DNA of 64,000 nt from Mycobacterium paraseoulense (GCF_010731655.1 NZ_AP022619.1:5704001-5768000); one strand, 5' to 3'. Shown: positions 38,056-48,823, counted from the first letter of the stretch. Numbers and translations are program-made. Notes: generated by a model from the sequence alone, not told the origin.

Positions 38056-39533
38056 ACGAGATCATCCGGTCCGACGCCGCCACCCTGGCCGCCGGGATCG
38101 CCGCCGGGGAGCTGTCGTCGGTCGAGGTCACCCGGGCGTGCCTGGACCAGATCGCGGAGACCGACGACCGGTACCACGCCTTCCTGCACGTCGCCGCCGA
38201 CGAGGCGCTGGCCGCGGCGGCCGTCGTCGACGAGGCGGTGGCCGCGGGGGAACGGCTGCCGTCGCCGCTGGCGGGGGTGCCGCTGGCGCTCAAAGATGTC
38301 TTCACCACCGTCGACATGCCCACCACCTGCGGCTCCAAGATCCTCGAGGGCTGGCGTTCCCCCTACGACGCCACCGTCACCACGCGGTTGCGCGCCGCGG
38401 GCATCCCGATCCTGGGCAAGACCAACATGGACGAGTTCGCGATGGGTTCGTCGACGGAGAACTCCGCCTACGGCCCCACCCGCAACCCGTGGAACCTCGA
38501 CCGCGTGCCCGGCGGTTCCGGGGGAGGCAGCGCGGCGGCGCTGGCCGCGTTCCAGGCGCCGCTGGCCATCGGATCCGACACCGGCGGCTCCATCCGGCAG
38601 CCGGCGGCGCTGACCGCGACTGTCGGTGTCAAACCGACCTACGGCACCGTGTCGCGCTACGGCCTGGTGGCGTGCGCGTCGTCGCTGGACCAGGGCGGCC
38701 CGTGTGCGCGGACCGTGCTGGACACCGCGCTGCTGCACCAGGTCATCGCCGGGCACGATCACCGCGACTCCACCTCCGTCGAAGCGGCCATTCCCGACGT
38801 CGTCGGCGCCGCCAAAGCCGGCGCGGCCGGCGACCTCAACGGCGTGCGCGTCGGAGTCGTCAAGCAGCTGCGCGGCGACGGCTACCAGCCGGGCGTGCTG
38901 GCCTCGTTCGAGGCCGCGGTGAAGCGGCTGACCGAACTGGGCGCCCAGGTGAGCGAAGTCGACTGCCCGCACTTCGAATACGCGCTGGCCGCCTACTACC
39001 TGATCCTGCCGTCGGAGGTGTCGAGCAACCTGGCCCGCTTCGACGCGATGCGCTACGGGCTGCGCGTCGGTGACGACGGGACGCACAGCGCCGAGGAGGT
39101 GATGGCGCTGACCCGCGCCGCCGGTTTCGGGCCGGAAGTCAAGCGGCGCATCATGATCGGCACCTACGCACTGTCGGCGGGTTACTACGACGCCTATTAC
39201 AACCAGGCGCAGAAGGTGCGCACCCTGATCGCCCGCGACCTCGACAGGGCGTACGAGTCCGTCGACGTGGTGGTGTCGCCCGCGACTCCGACCACCGCCT
39301 TCGGCCTGGGTGAGAAGGTGGACGACCCGCTGGCGATGTACCTGTTCGACCTGTGCACGCTGCCGCTGAACCTCGCCGGGCACTGCGGCATGTCGGTGCC
39401 CTCGGGGCTCTCGCCCGATGACGGCCTCCCGGTCGGCCTGCAGATCATGGCGCCCGCGCTGGCCGATGACCGCCTGTACCGGGTGGGCGCCGCCTACGAG
39501 GCCGCGCGCGGACCGCTGCCGAGCGCGATCTAG
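38052..39533 (+). CDS. gatA: Asp/Glu-tRNA amidotransferase subunit A
   Basis: 493-residue amidase-signature glutaminase subunit. Catalytic Ser-cisSer-Lys region: PLALKDVF holds the Lys, and [15 protein letters not shown] and [13 protein letters not shown] hold the Ser residues. Provides ammonia from glutamine to GatB. GTG start overlapping gatC; pfkA follows after 45 bp. Confidence 0.96.
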   Translation: MNEIIRSDAATLAAGIAAGELSSVEVTRACLDQIAETDDRYHAFLHVAADEALAAAAVVDEAVAAGERLPSPLAGVPLALKDVFTTVDMPTTCGSKILEGWRSPYDATVTTRLRAAGIPILGKTNMDEFAMGSSTENSAYGPTRNPWNLDRVPGGSGGGSAAALAAFQAPLAIGSDTGGSIRQPAALTATVGVKPTYGTVSRYGLVACASSLDQGGPCARTVLDTALLHQVIAGHDHRDSTSVEAAIPDVVGAAKAGAAGDLNGVRVGVVKQLRGDGYQPGVLASFEAAVKRLTELGAQVSEVDCPHFEYALAAYYLILPSEVSSNLARFDAMRYGLRVGDDGTHSAEEVMALTRAAGFGPEVKRRIMIGTYALSAGYYDAYYNQAQKVRTLIARDLDRAYESVDVVVSPATPTTAFGLGEKVDDPLAMYLFDLCTLPLNLAGHCGMSVPSGLSPDDGLPVGLQIMAPALADDRLYRVGAAYEAARGPLPSAI

Positions 39534-39578
39534 GCGTCTGCGAGGCGCGGCGGGCCTTCCGCAGGGCAAGATAAGGGC

Positions 39579-40610
39579 ATGCGGATCGGAGTTCTCACCG
39601 GAGGTGGCGACTGCCCGGGGCTGAACGCCGTCATCCGGGCGGTGGTGCGCACCTGCGACGCCCGGTACGGCTCGTCGGTGGTCGGCTTCCAGGACGGGTG
39701 GCGCGGATTGCTGGAGAACCGGCGCATTCAACTGCACAATGACGACCGCAACGACCGGCTGCTGGCCAAGGGCGGCACGATGCTGGGCACCGCCCGGGTA
39801 CATCCGGACAAGCTGCGCGCCGGGCTGGACCAGATCAAGCAAACCCTGGACGACAACGGCATCGACGTGCTCATCCCGATCGGCGGGGAAGGCACCCTGA
39901 CCGCCGCGCACTGGCTGTCGGACGAGAACGTTCCCGTCGTCGGGGTGCCGAAGACCATCGATAACGACATCGATTGCACCGATGTGACTTTCGGTCACGA
40001 CACCGCGCTGACGGTGGCCACCGAAGCGATCGACCGGTTGCACAGTACCGCCGAATCACACCAGCGGGTGATGCTCGTGGAAGTGATGGGCCGACACGCC
40101 GGCTGGATCGCGCTGAACTCCGGCCTGGCCTCCGGCGCGCACATGACGCTGATCCCCGAGCAGCCCTTCGACGTCGAGGAGGTGTGCCGGCTGGTCAAAC
40201 GGCGCTTCCAGCGCGGGGATTCGCACTTCATCTGTGTGGTCGCCGAGGGTGCGAAACCCATCCCGGGCTCGATCTCGTTGCGCGAAGGCGGAATTGACGA
40301 GTTCGGTCACGAAAAGTTCACCGGTGTCGCGGCCCAACTGGGTGCCGAGGTGGAGAAGCGGATCAACAAGGACGTCCGGGTGACCGTGCTCGGCCACGTC
40401 CAGCGCGGCGGGACCCCGACGGCCTACGACCGGGTGCTGGCCACCCGGTTCGGTGTCAACGCGGCCGATGCCGCGCACGCGGGGGAATATGGTCAGATGG
40501 TGTCGCTGCGCGGGCAGGACATCGGCCGGGTGGCGCTGGCCGACGCCGTGCGCCAGCTCAAACTGGTGCCCGAAAGCCGCTACGACGACGCCGCCGCCTT
40601 CTTCGGTTAA
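39579..40610 (+). CDS. pfkA: 6-phosphofructokinase
   Basis: 343 residues, matching Rv3010c. [17 protein letters not shown] is the nucleotide loop, [12 protein letters not shown] replaces the usual GGDGS motif, and [21 protein letters not shown] includes the fructose-6-phosphate/catalytic region. The GGEGT variant is common in actinobacterial PfkA. Committed step of glycolysis. Confidence 0.95.
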   Translation: MRIGVLTGGGDCPGLNAVIRAVVRTCDARYGSSVVGFQDGWRGLLENRRIQLHNDDRNDRLLAKGGTMLGTARVHPDKLRAGLDQIKQTLDDNGIDVLIPIGGEGTLTAAHWLSDENVPVVGVPKTIDNDIDCTDVTFGHDTALTVATEAIDRLHSTAESHQRVMLVEVMGRHAGWIALNSGLASGAHMTLIPEQPFDVEEVCRLVKRRFQRGDSHFICVVAEGAKPIPGSISLREGGIDEFGHEKFTGVAAQLGAEVEKRINKDVRVTVLGHVQRGGTPTAYDRVLATRFGVNAADAAHAGEYGQMVSLRGQDIGRVALADAVRQLKLVPESRYDDAAAFFG

Positions 40611-40768
40611 CTCCCGGTGGATTCGGCAAACGACGGGTGACGCCGATCTGGCCCCAATCCGACTCCTGGCCGACCAGGGGCTGAATCTGCGCACCCTTTG
40701 ACCAGCTGCGGACCGGTCGGGGCAGATTCGTGGTTTCCGGACCGGTTCCCAGTGGTTATACCGGGGGG

Positions 40769-41980
40769 GTGAGCAACCGCGATTCGATTCGCGGAGTCGT
40801 TCAGCGCCCCGCGACGTCGGCGCGGCCACCGGGCCCGCCGGTCGTCCCGCCGCGTTCGCCCGGCCGGCGCATCGATGCCGATCCGTCGGCCGCGACGGTG
40901 GCCCGGCCCCAGCGCCAGGACCCGGCTATCCGCCGGCCGCCGTTCCGGCCGCCCCCGCCCTCGAGCCCACCCACGCCCGCGCCGGCGCCGGTGAGGCGAT
41001 CCCCGTCCCCGCCTCGACCGCCGCGACTGCCGGGCGGGATGGCCCTCGACGGGCTTGACCAGCAGGGGCGCGAGAGTTCCTCGGGGTTCAGCTGGCGTGA
41101 CGTGGTCCACCGCGTGACCGGCGTCGATGTGGGCCCCGGCAAGGACGCGCGGTACAAGGAAGAACTGCGCAACCGCATCCGTGCGGCGCTGGGCGGCGCG
41201 TTCCCCGTTGCCGTCCTCAACCTCAAAGGCGGCGTCGGCAAGACCGCGGTGGTGGAGGCGTTGGGGTCGACGTTTGCCGAGGTGCGCCACGACCGGGTCA
41301 TCGCCGTCGACATCGACGCCGGCGACCTCCCCGAGCGGCATGGCCGTCCCAACCCCCTGGGCATGGCCGACCTGCTCTCCGGCAAGGCGATCACCAGTTA
41401 TGAGGATGTCCGCGCGCACACCTACATGAACAATTTCGGTCTGGAAGTGCTCGGACTACCGGATTACGCGCACACCGACTGGCGGCTCGAGCGACACGAC
41501 GTGGTCAAGGCGTTCTCGCTTTTGCGAAACCACTATTCCGTGGTGCTGGTGGACTGCGCCAAGGCGCTGAATTCGGGTGTGATGGAAGCGGTCCTGCCGG
41601 AGTTGCGGGCGCTGGTCGTGGTGACGAGCACCTCGATCGATGCGATACGAAAGACCGCCACCACGCTGGACTGGTTGGGCAACAACGGATATCAAGTGTT
41701 GGTGCGGTCGACGATACTTGCGATCAACCACGTCGAGCCGGCGAAGGTGGAGCTGGTCGCCGCCAAGGAGCTCGAGCGATTGTCGGCGCGCGTCGCCGGC
41801 ACGGTGGTGTTGCCGTTCGACCGGCACATACATAACGGCAAGCAGATCGAGCTGGACCGACTGAGCAAGGAGAGCCGGCGCAGCTACCTCGAGATGGCGG
41901 CCGTACTGGCCGACATGTTCCCCGGCAGAGGCGAGGACCGCGACCGGTTCCCGCGACCGCGCTCGCCGCACTGGCCCTGA
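40769..41980 (+). CDS. EspI/MinD-like ATPase with proline-rich N-terminus
   Basis: 403 residues from GTG 40769 (an in-frame GTG at 40730 is possible). The first ~95 residues are Pro/Arg-rich and disordered. Then comes a ParA/MinD-type NTPase with deviant Walker A KGGVGKT (Lys153-Thr159) and Walker B-like VVLVDCAK. This architecture resembles EspI-type proteins of ESX loci, but no esx, ecc or PE/PPE genes are nearby. A TATACC hexamer 8 bp before the GTG suggests a leaderless message. It lies between pfkA and gatB, which adjoin in M. tuberculosis. Cellular role unknown. Confidence 0.8.
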   Translation: MSNRDSIRGVVQRPATSARPPGPPVVPPRSPGRRIDADPSAATVARPQRQDPAIRRPPFRPPPPSSPPTPAPAPVRRSPSPPRPPRLPGGMALDGLDQQGRESSSGFSWRDVVHRVTGVDVGPGKDARYKEELRNRIRAALGGAFPVAVLNLKGGVGKTAVVEALGSTFAEVRHDRVIAVDIDAGDLPERHGRPNPLGMADLLSGKAITSYEDVRAHTYMNNFGLEVLGLPDYAHTDWRLERHDVVKAFSLLRNHYSVVLVDCAKALNSGVMEAVLPELRALVVVTSTSIDAIRKTATTLDWLGNNGYQVLVRSTILAINHVEPAKVELVAAKELERLSARVAGTVVLPFDRHIHNGKQIELDRLSKESRRSYLEMAAVLADMFPGRGEDRDRFPRPRSPHWP

Positions 41981-42013
41981 TACCGCCCGGCGCCGCCGTC
42001 TACGATCGACGGC

Positions 42014-43525
42014 ATGAGTGTTGCTGCCAGCGCCGATCTCATGGACTACGACGACGTCATCGCGCGCTTCGACCCGGTACTGGGCCTCGAGGTACACGTC
42101 GAACTGTCGACCGTCACCAAGATGTTCTGCGGCTGCTCCACCGCCTTCGGCGCCGAACCCAACACCCAGGTATGCCCCGTGTGCCTCGGGTTGCCCGGTT
42201 CGCTGCCGGTTCTCAACCGCACGGCGGTCGAGTCGGCCATCCGGATCGGGCTGGCGCTGAACTGCGAGATCGTGCCCTGGTGCCGGTTCGCCCGGAAGAA
42301 CTACTTCTACCCGGACATGCCGAAGAACTATCAGATATCCCAGTACGACGAGCCGATCGCCATCAACGGGTACCTGGACGCGCCGCTGGAAGACGGCACC
42401 ACCTGGCGGGTCGAGGTCGAGCGCGCGCACATGGAGGAGGACACCGGCAAGCTGACCCACCTGGGGAGCGAGACCGGCCGCATCCACGGCGCGACGACGT
42501 CGCTGCTCGACTACAACCGCGCCGGCGTGCCGTTGATCGAGATCGTGACCAAGCCGATCGTGGGTGCTGGCGCCCGCGCACCGCAGATCGCTCGCGCCTA
42601 TGTCACGGCATTGCGAGACCTGTTGCGCGCCTTGGGTGTATCCGATGTACGGATGGACCAGGGTTCGATGCGTTGCGATTCCAACGTGTCGCTGATGCCG
42701 ACGGGAACGACCGAGTTCGGGACGCGCACCGAGACCAAGAACGTCAACTCGCTGAAGAGCGTCGAGGTCGCCGTGCGCTACGAAATGCAGCGGCAGGGAG
42801 CGGTCCTGGCGTCCGGTGGACGAATTATCCAGGAGACCAGACACTTTCACGAGGCGGGGTATACGAGCCCGGGTCGGGCCAAGGAGACCGCCCAGGACTA
42901 CCGCTATTTCCCCGAGCCCGACCTGGAACCGGTCGCGCCCAGCCGTGAACTGGTCGAGCAGCTGCGCCAGACCATCCCGGAGCTACCGTGGCTGAGCCGC
43001 AAGCGGATTCAGCAGGAGTGGGGTGTTTCCGACGAGGTGATGCGCGACCTGGTCAACGCCGGCGCGGTGGAACTGGTCATCGAGACCGTCAAGCACGGCG
43101 CGGCCAGCGAGTCGGCGCGCGCCTGGTGGGGCAACTTCTTGGTGCAGAAGGCCAACGAGGCGAACGTCGGACTGGACGAACTGGCCATCAGCCCGGCACA
43201 GGTGGCCGCGGTGATCGCGCTGGTCGACGAGGGGAAGCTCTCCAACAAGCTGGCCCGCCAGGTCGTGGAGGGGGTGCTGGCCGGCGAGGGCGAGCCCGAG
43301 CAGGTGATGGCGTCCCGCGGCCTCGAGCTGGTGCGCGACGATTCGGTGACCCAGGCCGCGGTCGACGAGGCGCTGGCCGCCAATCCCGATGTGGCGGAGA
43401 AGATCCGGGGCGGCAAGGTGGCCGCGGCGGGCGCGATCGTCGGCGCGGTGATGAAGGCGACGCGAGGGCAGGCCGATGCCGCCCGGGTGCGCGAGCTGGT
43501 TTTGGCGGCCTGCGGCCAGAGTTGA
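42014..43525 (+). CDS. gatB: Asp/Glu-tRNA amidotransferase subunit B
   Basis: 503 residues (Rv3009c orthologue). [35 protein letters not shown] (zinc-type Cys set), [18 protein letters not shown] and the C-terminal YqeY-like tail are hallmarks. Binds the mischarged tRNA and phosphorylates the acyl group before amidation. Separated from gatCA by pfkA and the MinD-like gene, the latter an insertion. Confidence 0.96.
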   Translation: MSVAASADLMDYDDVIARFDPVLGLEVHVELSTVTKMFCGCSTAFGAEPNTQVCPVCLGLPGSLPVLNRTAVESAIRIGLALNCEIVPWCRFARKNYFYPDMPKNYQISQYDEPIAINGYLDAPLEDGTTWRVEVERAHMEEDTGKLTHLGSETGRIHGATTSLLDYNRAGVPLIEIVTKPIVGAGARAPQIARAYVTALRDLLRALGVSDVRMDQGSMRCDSNVSLMPTGTTEFGTRTETKNVNSLKSVEVAVRYEMQRQGAVLASGGRIIQETRHFHEAGYTSPGRAKETAQDYRYFPEPDLEPVAPSRELVEQLRQTIPELPWLSRKRIQQEWGVSDEVMRDLVNAGAVELVIETVKHGAASESARAWWGNFLVQKANEANVGLDELAISPAQVAAVIALVDEGKLSNKLARQVVEGVLAGEGEPEQVMASRGLELVRDDSVTQAAVDEALAANPDVAEKIRGGKVAAAGAIVGAVMKATRGQADAARVRELVLAACGQS

Positions 43526-43541
43526 CGAAGACCGGCTTCCG

Positions 43542-44663
43542 CTAGGTCTTGTCGTCGTTGTTGCGCGGGAACCCGCCGCCCTGCGGGAAGAGCGGGAACA
43601 CGACGTCGTCCAGCTTCTCGGCGTCCCCGGCGGTCTTGTTGACGGTTGCGCCCCAGACGTTTCCGTCCGGCGACATCCGCAGCGCCCAGGCGTGGGCGTG
43701 CGTGTCCTTGCGGACCACGTCGGGTTCACCGGTGACCGCACCCGTCGCCGGCGCCAGCCGCACGGCGACCGTCAGTTTGGTGTTGATCAGGTTGACCAGG
43801 ACGGTCCCGTCCATTGCGGCACAGCCGGCCACGCCGGGCTTGTCCGGCCAGGTCCACACCGTGGAGACCTCCGAGGTCTTGGTGATGCGCTGCAATCGAT
43901 CCGCGGTCGGCGTGCGGTCGGCGACGTAGAGCGAGCCGTCCACGGGGTCGATGCACAGGCCGCCGCCCGAGCCGACTCCCGACAGCGCCGTCGTCGGCGG
44001 CGCCTGACCGATGGTGGTCGGCTGCTCGATGCGAAGGACCTTGCCCGCCAGCGATTTGGGGTCGGCGGCCGACGCGGGGTTGCCCGCGTCGCCGGTCATC
44101 ACGACCAGCGTGGTGGGGCTGGTGAAGATCAACGCGCCGGTGTTTCCGGTGGCGCCTTTGGGGATGCCGGTGAGGATGTCCTTGGGGATGTCGCCGTCGG
44201 CCACCCGGATCACCCGGTTGTCGGTCGGCGTGCTGATGTAGGCGTACATCAGCCGGTCCTGCGTGTAGGTCGGCGACAGCACGATGTCCATCAAACCGCC
44301 GTCCCCGGACGGGTCGACCGGGATGACCGTCTTCACCTTCGGCTCGGCGCTGACCGAGATCTCCTTGACCGCGCCGGTGGTCCGCTCGGCGACCAGCGCG
44401 GTTTTGCTGTCCGGCCCCATGATCAGTCCGCTGGTGCTCTCGAGGCAGCCCTGCATCACCCCGGGAGCCGGGCACGCCTTGGGGAATGGCGTGGGCGGCA
44501 ACGGCGGCGGCGGGGGAGGCGTCGAGCTGGGCTGGGGCTTGAGTTCCGGATTGGTGGTGAAGGGCTGCGACTGGGCGTCGTTGAACCGCGCGCACCCGCT
44601 CGCGACCAGCACCACCGCGCAAAGCGCGGCGAAGCCGCACCGAACCGAGTGCCGTAGTCGCAT
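43542..44663 (-). CDS. lppZ: Lipoprotein LppZ, glucose/sorbosone dehydrogenase-like
   Basis: 373 residues, the Rv3006 length. Signal peptide with lipobox VASGC (Cys about residue 22), then a Pro-rich linker (PSSTPPPPPPLPPTP) and a beta-propeller domain (LIMGPDSKTALVAERTTGAV, GGGLCIDPVDGSLYVADRTP) as in PQQ-dependent sugar dehydrogenases. Anchored on the outer face of the plasma membrane. Enzymatic activity has not been shown that I know of. Confidence 0.93.
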   Translation of the reverse strand: MRLRHSVRCGFAALCAVVLVASGCARFNDAQSQPFTTNPELKPQPSSTPPPPPPLPPTPFPKACPAPGVMQGCLESTSGLIMGPDSKTALVAERTTGAVKEISVSAEPKVKTVIPVDPSGDGGLMDIVLSPTYTQDRLMYAYISTPTDNRVIRVADGDIPKDILTGIPKGATGNTGALIFTSPTTLVVMTGDAGNPASAADPKSLAGKVLRIEQPTTIGQAPPTTALSGVGSGGGLCIDPVDGSLYVADRTPTADRLQRITKTSEVSTVWTWPDKPGVAGCAAMDGTVLVNLINTKLTVAVRLAPATGAVTGEPDVVRKDTHAHAWALRMSPDGNVWGATVNKTAGDAEKLDDVVFPLFPQGGGFPRNNDDKT

Positions 44664-44924
44664 GACCGACAGGCTACGGACAGAGCGGCCGCCCCCGCCA
44701 CACGCATGCGCCCGCCCGCCGGGTGCGGCACCATCGGAACACCTTTCGCGTCGGCGCGCGCCGCCTCGGGGGGCCGGAATTCCGCCGTTGGGGACTCGCC
44801 GAACCCGCGAGCAAGGTAGTTTCGGGTCAATCTGGGCCCATTTGACGGGCAAACCACCGATTGCCTGGCGAAAAGCGCCGTTCAAATCCCAAATTCAGCG
44901 CGAAATGCCCTTACCCTGACACCC

Positions 44925-45785
44925 GTGACCAGTCAATCGAATGACGGACATTGGCAGCGCCCGGGCGAATCCCCGGAACCGACCCCGGGACGTCCCGCCA
45001 CGGCGCGCGTGGTCGACCCCGAAGATGACTTGACGCCCGTCGGTTACCCCGGCGACTTCAACCCCTCCACCGGAACCACCACCGTCATCCCCTACATGGG
45101 CGACCACGCCGCAGCGGGCGGTGCCAGTGCGACGGGTTACCACGTGCTCGATCAGCAGGAGCCCCTGCCGTATGTGCAGCCGCAGCCCGCGCGGCACGCG
45201 GCCGTCGAGCCCGCCGAGATCGACGCCGACGACCACCACGGCCGGCTGCACGAGGTCGGGCGGCGCGGAACCCAGCATCTGGGTTTGCTGGTTCTGCGCG
45301 TCGGCCTCGGAGTTGTGCTGGCCGCGCACGGACTGCAGAAGCTGTTCGGCTGGTGGGGCGGCTCCGGAGTCGGTGGGTTCAAGAACTCACTGTCCGACGT
45401 CGGCTACCAGCACGCCGACATCCTCGCCTACGTCAGCGCCGGCGGCGAGCTCGTCGCGGGTGTGCTCCTGGTGCTGGGGCTGTTCACCCCGGTGGCCGCG
45501 GCCGGCGCCCTGGCGTTTCTGATCAACGGCATGCTGGCCACCATCACCGCCCGGCCGCATCCCCACACCTTCACGTACTTCCTGCCGGACGGGCACGAAT
45601 ACCAAATCACCCTGATCCTCCTGGCCGTCGCGGTCATCCTCTGTGGGCCCGGCCGCTACGGTCTCGACGCGCGGCGGGGCTGGGCCCATCGGCCCTTCAT
45701 CGGGTCGTTCGTCGCGCTGCTGGCCGGCATCGCCGCGGGGATCGCGGTGTGGGTGCTGCTCAACGGCGTCAACCCGATCGCCTGA
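44925..45785 (+). CDS. DoxX-family membrane protein (Rv3005c orthologue)
   Basis: 286 residues. The first ~115 are polar and disordered; then four helices of the DoxX fold (LLVLRVGLGVVLAAHGLQKLFGWW start). In M. tuberculosis, Rv3005c is part of a membrane oxidoreductase complex with SodA and SseA that counters oxidative stress. GTG start at 44925. Convergent with the cfp6 gene. Confidence 0.9.
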   Translation: MTSQSNDGHWQRPGESPEPTPGRPATARVVDPEDDLTPVGYPGDFNPSTGTTTVIPYMGDHAAAGGASATGYHVLDQQEPLPYVQPQPARHAAVEPAEIDADDHHGRLHEVGRRGTQHLGLLVLRVGLGVVLAAHGLQKLFGWWGGSGVGGFKNSLSDVGYQHADILAYVSAGGELVAGVLLVLGLFTPVAAAGALAFLINGMLATITARPHPHTFTYFLPDGHEYQITLILLAVAVILCGPGRYGLDARRGWAHRPFIGSFVALLAGIAAGIAVWVLLNGVNPIA

Positions 45786-45788
45786 CCC

Positions 45789-46178
45789 TCACTGATAGGG
45801 GTTGGGGACCCGCCCGGAGCTCGCCTCGGTCAGCTGCGGCAGCGTCGCGAACGTCACCGCGGGCAAGCGCAACTCCGCGCCGCTCTTGAGGTGAGCGCGG
45901 GCCCAGGAACCCCGGTGGAAGCGGAGCCCGTCGATGTCGTCCCATTCCACCGTCCGGCTGCCCAGCAGTGTCCGGACGGTCACCCCGCGATCGTCGGCGA
46001 CGGTGCGTAGGCGGACGATCAATGCCGACAGCAGCACGGGAACGACCAGCAGCGGCGCCGACGGCGGCCACAGCATCACCGGTATCAGCAACCCCAGGGT
46101 GAAGAATGCGACGGCCAGGTGAGCGATCGGGGAGACCTTGATCACGACGGGTGTGTCCGAAGACGAACCGGTAGCCAC
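45789..46178 (-). CDS. cfp6: PH-domain membrane protein (Cfp6/Rv3004 orthologue)
   Basis: 129 residues from the GTG at 46178. Two adjacent hydrophobic helices (HLAVAFFTLGLLIPVMLW and LLVVPVLLSALIV), then a small bacterial PH-like domain (RTVADDRGVTVRTLLGSRTVEWDDIDGLRFH). Low-molecular-mass culture-filtrate antigen family; function unknown. Slightly longer at the N-terminus than I recall for Rv3004. Confidence 0.88.
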   Translation of the reverse strand: MATGSSSDTPVVIKVSPIAHLAVAFFTLGLLIPVMLWPPSAPLLVVPVLLSALIVRLRTVADDRGVTVRTLLGSRTVEWDDIDGLRFHRGSWARAHLKSGAELRLPAVTFATLPQLTEASSGRVPNPYQ

Positions 46179-46275
46179 CCGACCATCATTTCACCCGGCC
46201 TGGGCGAGGGGATCCCCGAGACCACGGGGGGCCGGATTTGACTGCTGAGCTGTGCGAAGGCTACCGTCGGACGTT

Positions 46276-46335
46276 ATGGATACCGCCGGACAGCCCGGGA
46301 TGCTCGTAGTAATTAGTCGGCGCGTTGGTGCCTGA
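46276..46335 (+). CDS. ilvB leader peptide with Leu-Val-Val-Ile run
   Basis: A 19-codon ORF, MDTAGQPGMLVVISRRVGA, lies 120 bp before ilvB1. Codons 10-13 read CTC GTA GTA ATT (Leu-Val-Val-Ile), with another Val at 17. This is the signature of a branched-chain amino acid attenuator leader. GTA and ATT are rare in this GC-rich genome, which would sharpen stalling. The last codons (CGCGTTGGT, 46321-46329) are perfectly complementary to ACCAACGCG at 46365-46373, directly before a terminator. The ATG at codon 9 is an alternative start. No strong ribosome binding site precedes it. Confidence 0.75.
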   Translation: MDTAGQPGMLVVISRRVGA

Positions 46336-46374
46336 CTAGCCTCTCGGCATTTGAAGCTATCCAGACCAACGCGC

Positions 46375-46411
46375 AACCCTCGTGCAGCAGATGAGCTGTC
46401 GGGGGTTTTTT
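46375..46411 (+). terminator. ilvB transcription attenuator
   Basis: AACCCTCG (46375-46382) pairs with CGGGGGTT (46400-46407) over 8 bp including one G-U. A second CAGC/GCTG stem forms inside, and a run of six T follows the G-tract. It is an intrinsic terminator 44 bp before the ilvB start. Together with the leader peptide it forms a classical attenuator; the competing antiterminator helix is not obvious by eye. Confidence 0.75.
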
Positions 46412-46454
46412 GTTGCCCCAGCGAGACTCCCAGAGTGAATAAGGAACAAAGACC

Positions 46455-48323
46455 TTGAGCGCACCCACCAGGCAGCACGCCACACAGCCGCAGCGTGCCG
46501 CCGACGTCGCCTCCGACGCGATCAAGCCGGCCGCGAAATCCTCGACCGCCAAGCCGAAACGCGTTGGGCCCGAGAAGCTTACCGGTGCCCAGTCGGTGAT
46601 CCGGTCGCTGGAGGAGCTCGATGTCGAGGTCATCTTCGGTATCCCCGGCGGCGCCGTGTTGCCGGTTTACGACCCGCTGTTCGACTCGAAAAAGCTTCGC
46701 CACGTGCTGGTTCGGCACGAGCAGGGCGCCGGACACGCGGCCAGCGGCTACGCCCACGCCACCGGAAAGGTGGGTGTGTGCATGGCGACGTCGGGTCCCG
46801 GCGCCACCAATCTCGTCACACCGCTGGCCGACGCCCAGATGGACTCGGTGCCCGTCGTCGCCATCACCGGCCAGGTCGGTCGCACGCTGATCGGCACCGA
46901 CGCCTTCCAGGAAGCCGACATCTCGGGCATCACGATGCCGATCACCAAGCACAACTTCCTGGTTCGCTCGGGCGACGAGATCCCGCAGGTGCTTGCCGAG
47001 GCCTTCCACATCGCCGCCTCGGGTCGTCCCGGTGCGGTGCTCGTCGACATCCCCAAAGACGTGTTGCAGGGGCAGTGCACGTTCCACTGGCCGCCGCGAA
47101 TGGACCTGCCCGGTTACAAGCCGAACACCAAACCGCACAACAGGCAGATCCGCGAGGCCGCCAAGCTCATCGCGGACGCCCGCAAACCGGTGCTCTACGT
47201 CGGCGGCGGCGTCATCCGTGGCGAGGCGACCGAGCAGCTGCGCGAGCTGGCCGAGCTGACCGGAATCCCCGTCGTCACCACGCTGATGGCGCGCGGCGCG
47301 TTCCCCGACAGCCATCGCCAGCACCTGGGCATGCCCGGCATGCACGGCACGGTCGCCGCGGTGGCGGCACTGCAACGCAGCGACCTGCTGATTGCGCTGG
47401 GCACCCGCTTCGACGACCGGGTGACCGGGAAACTGGACACCTTCGCGCCGGAGGCCAAGGTCATTCACGCCGACATCGACCCGGCCGAGATCGGCAAGAA
47501 CCGCCACGCCGACGTGCCGATCGTCGGCGACGTCAAGGCCGTCATCACCGACCTGATCGCGATGCTGCGGCACTACGACATTCCGGGCAACGTCGACATG
47601 ACCGAATGGTGGGCCTATCTGGACAGCGTTCAGTCGACCTATCCGCTGAGTTACGACCCGCAGAGCGACGGCAGCCTCGGCCCGGAATACGTCATCGAGA
47701 AGCTCGGCCAGATCGCCGGCCCGGACGCGGTATACGTCGCCGGGGTGGGCCAGCACCAGATGTGGGCGGCGCAATTCATCTCGTATGAGAACCCGCGCAC
47801 CTGGATCAATTCCGGCGGGCTGGGCACCATGGGGTTTGCCATCCCCGCGGCGATGGGGGCCAAGATGGCCCGCCCGGACGCCGAGGTGTGGGCTATCGAC
47901 GGCGACGGCTGCTTTCAGATGACCAACCAGGAGTTGGCCACCTGCGCCATCGAGGGCGTGCCGATCAAGGTTGCGCTGATCAACAACGGCAACCTGGGCA
48001 TGGTGCGCCAGTGGCAGACGCTGTTCTACGAGGAGCGGTACTCGCAGACCGACCTGGCCACGCATTCGCATCGCATCCCGGACTTCGTGAAGCTGGCGGA
48101 GGCGCTGGGGTGCGTCGGAATGCGTTGCGAGCGTGAGGAAGACGTCGAGGACGTGATCAACGCGGCCCGCGCGATCACCGACCGTCCGGTGGTGATCGAC
48201 TTCATCGTCGGCGCGGACGCGCAGGTATGGCCGATGGTGGCCGCCGGCACCAGCAACGACGAGATTCAGGCCGCCCGCGGGATTCGCCCGCTGTTCGACG
48301 ACGAGAGCGAAGGGCACGCCTGA
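46455..48323 (+). CDS. ilvB: Acetolactate synthase large subunit
   Basis: 622 residues (IlvB1/Rv3003c orthologue); first step of valine, leucine and isoleucine synthesis. ThDP motif [19 protein letters not shown] ending in the NN of INNGN; FAD/ThDP pocket residues in [14 protein letters not shown] and [23 protein letters not shown] start at 46455 follows AAGGAAC; the first ~35 residues are a low-complexity extension. ilvN and ilvC follow in the operon, all under the upstream attenuator. Confidence 0.96.
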   Translation: MSAPTRQHATQPQRAADVASDAIKPAAKSSTAKPKRVGPEKLTGAQSVIRSLEELDVEVIFGIPGGAVLPVYDPLFDSKKLRHVLVRHEQGAGHAASGYAHATGKVGVCMATSGPGATNLVTPLADAQMDSVPVVAITGQVGRTLIGTDAFQEADISGITMPITKHNFLVRSGDEIPQVLAEAFHIAASGRPGAVLVDIPKDVLQGQCTFHWPPRMDLPGYKPNTKPHNRQIREAAKLIADARKPVLYVGGGVIRGEATEQLRELAELTGIPVVTTLMARGAFPDSHRQHLGMPGMHGTVAAVAALQRSDLLIALGTRFDDRVTGKLDTFAPEAKVIHADIDPAEIGKNRHADVPIVGDVKAVITDLIAMLRHYDIPGNVDMTEWWAYLDSVQSTYPLSYDPQSDGSLGPEYVIEKLGQIAGPDAVYVAGVGQHQMWAAQFISYENPRTWINSGGLGTMGFAIPAAMGAKMARPDAEVWAIDGDGCFQMTNQELATCAIEGVPIKVALINNGNLGMVRQWQTLFYEERYSQTDLATHSHRIPDFVKLAEALGCVGMRCEREEDVEDVINAARAITDRPVVIDFIVGADAQVWPMVAAGTSNDEIQAARGIRPLFDDESEGHA

Positions 48324-48823
48324 TGCACACGCACACTTTGTCGGTGCTGGTGGAGGACAAACCCGGTGTGCTCGCCCGCGTGGCGGCGCTGTTCTCCCGG
48401 CGCGGTTTCAACATCGAGTCGCTGGCCGTCGGCGCCACCGAGCAAAAGGACATGTCGCGCATGACCATTGTGGTCAGCGCGGAGGAGACCCCGCTCGAGC
48501 AGATCACCAAGCAGCTCAACAAGCTGATCAACGTCATCAAGATCGTCGAGCTGGACGACGGGGCAGCGGTGTCGCGAGAGTTGGCGCTGATCAAGGTGCG
48601 CGCCGACGCGGGCAGCCGCAGCCAGGTGATCGAAGCGGTGAACCTGTTCCGCGCCAAGGTGATCGACGTGTCGCCGGAGGCGCTGACGATCGAAGCGACC
48701 GGCGACCGCGGCAAGATCGAAGCGCTGCTGCGGGTCCTGGAACCGTTCGGCATCCGCGAGATCGTCCAATCGGGAGTGGTGTCGTTGTCCCGCGGTCCGC
48801 GCGGCATCACCACGGCCAAGTAA
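48323..48823 (+). CDS. ilvN: Acetolactate synthase small regulatory subunit
   Basis: 166 residues. N-terminal ACT domain HTLSVLVEDKPGVLARVAAL with GFNIESLAVG, which binds valine for feedback inhibition; C-terminal domain RSQVIEAVNLFRAKVIDVS. The ATG shares one base with the ilvB stop (TGATG), so stoichiometric translation is likely. Confidence 0.96.
   Translation: MHTHTLSVLVEDKPGVLARVAALFSRRGFNIESLAVGATEQKDMSRMTIVVSAEETPLEQITKQLNKLINVIKIVELDDGAAVSRELALIKVRADAGSRSQVIEAVNLFRAKVIDVSPEALTIEATGDRGKIEALLRVLEPFGIREIVQSGVVSLSRGPRGITTAK

Noticed and set aside
46276..46454. T-box riboswitch upstream of ilvB
   Set aside because: No specifier-loop architecture or T-box consensus was found; a translated leader with Leu-Val-Val-Ile codons and a terminator explains the region better.
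46191..48317. 708-codon open frame antisense to ilvB1
   Set aside because: It mirrors the conserved IlvB coding frame and its protein is His/Arg/Gly-rich with no family resemblance, a usual shadow in high-GC DNA.
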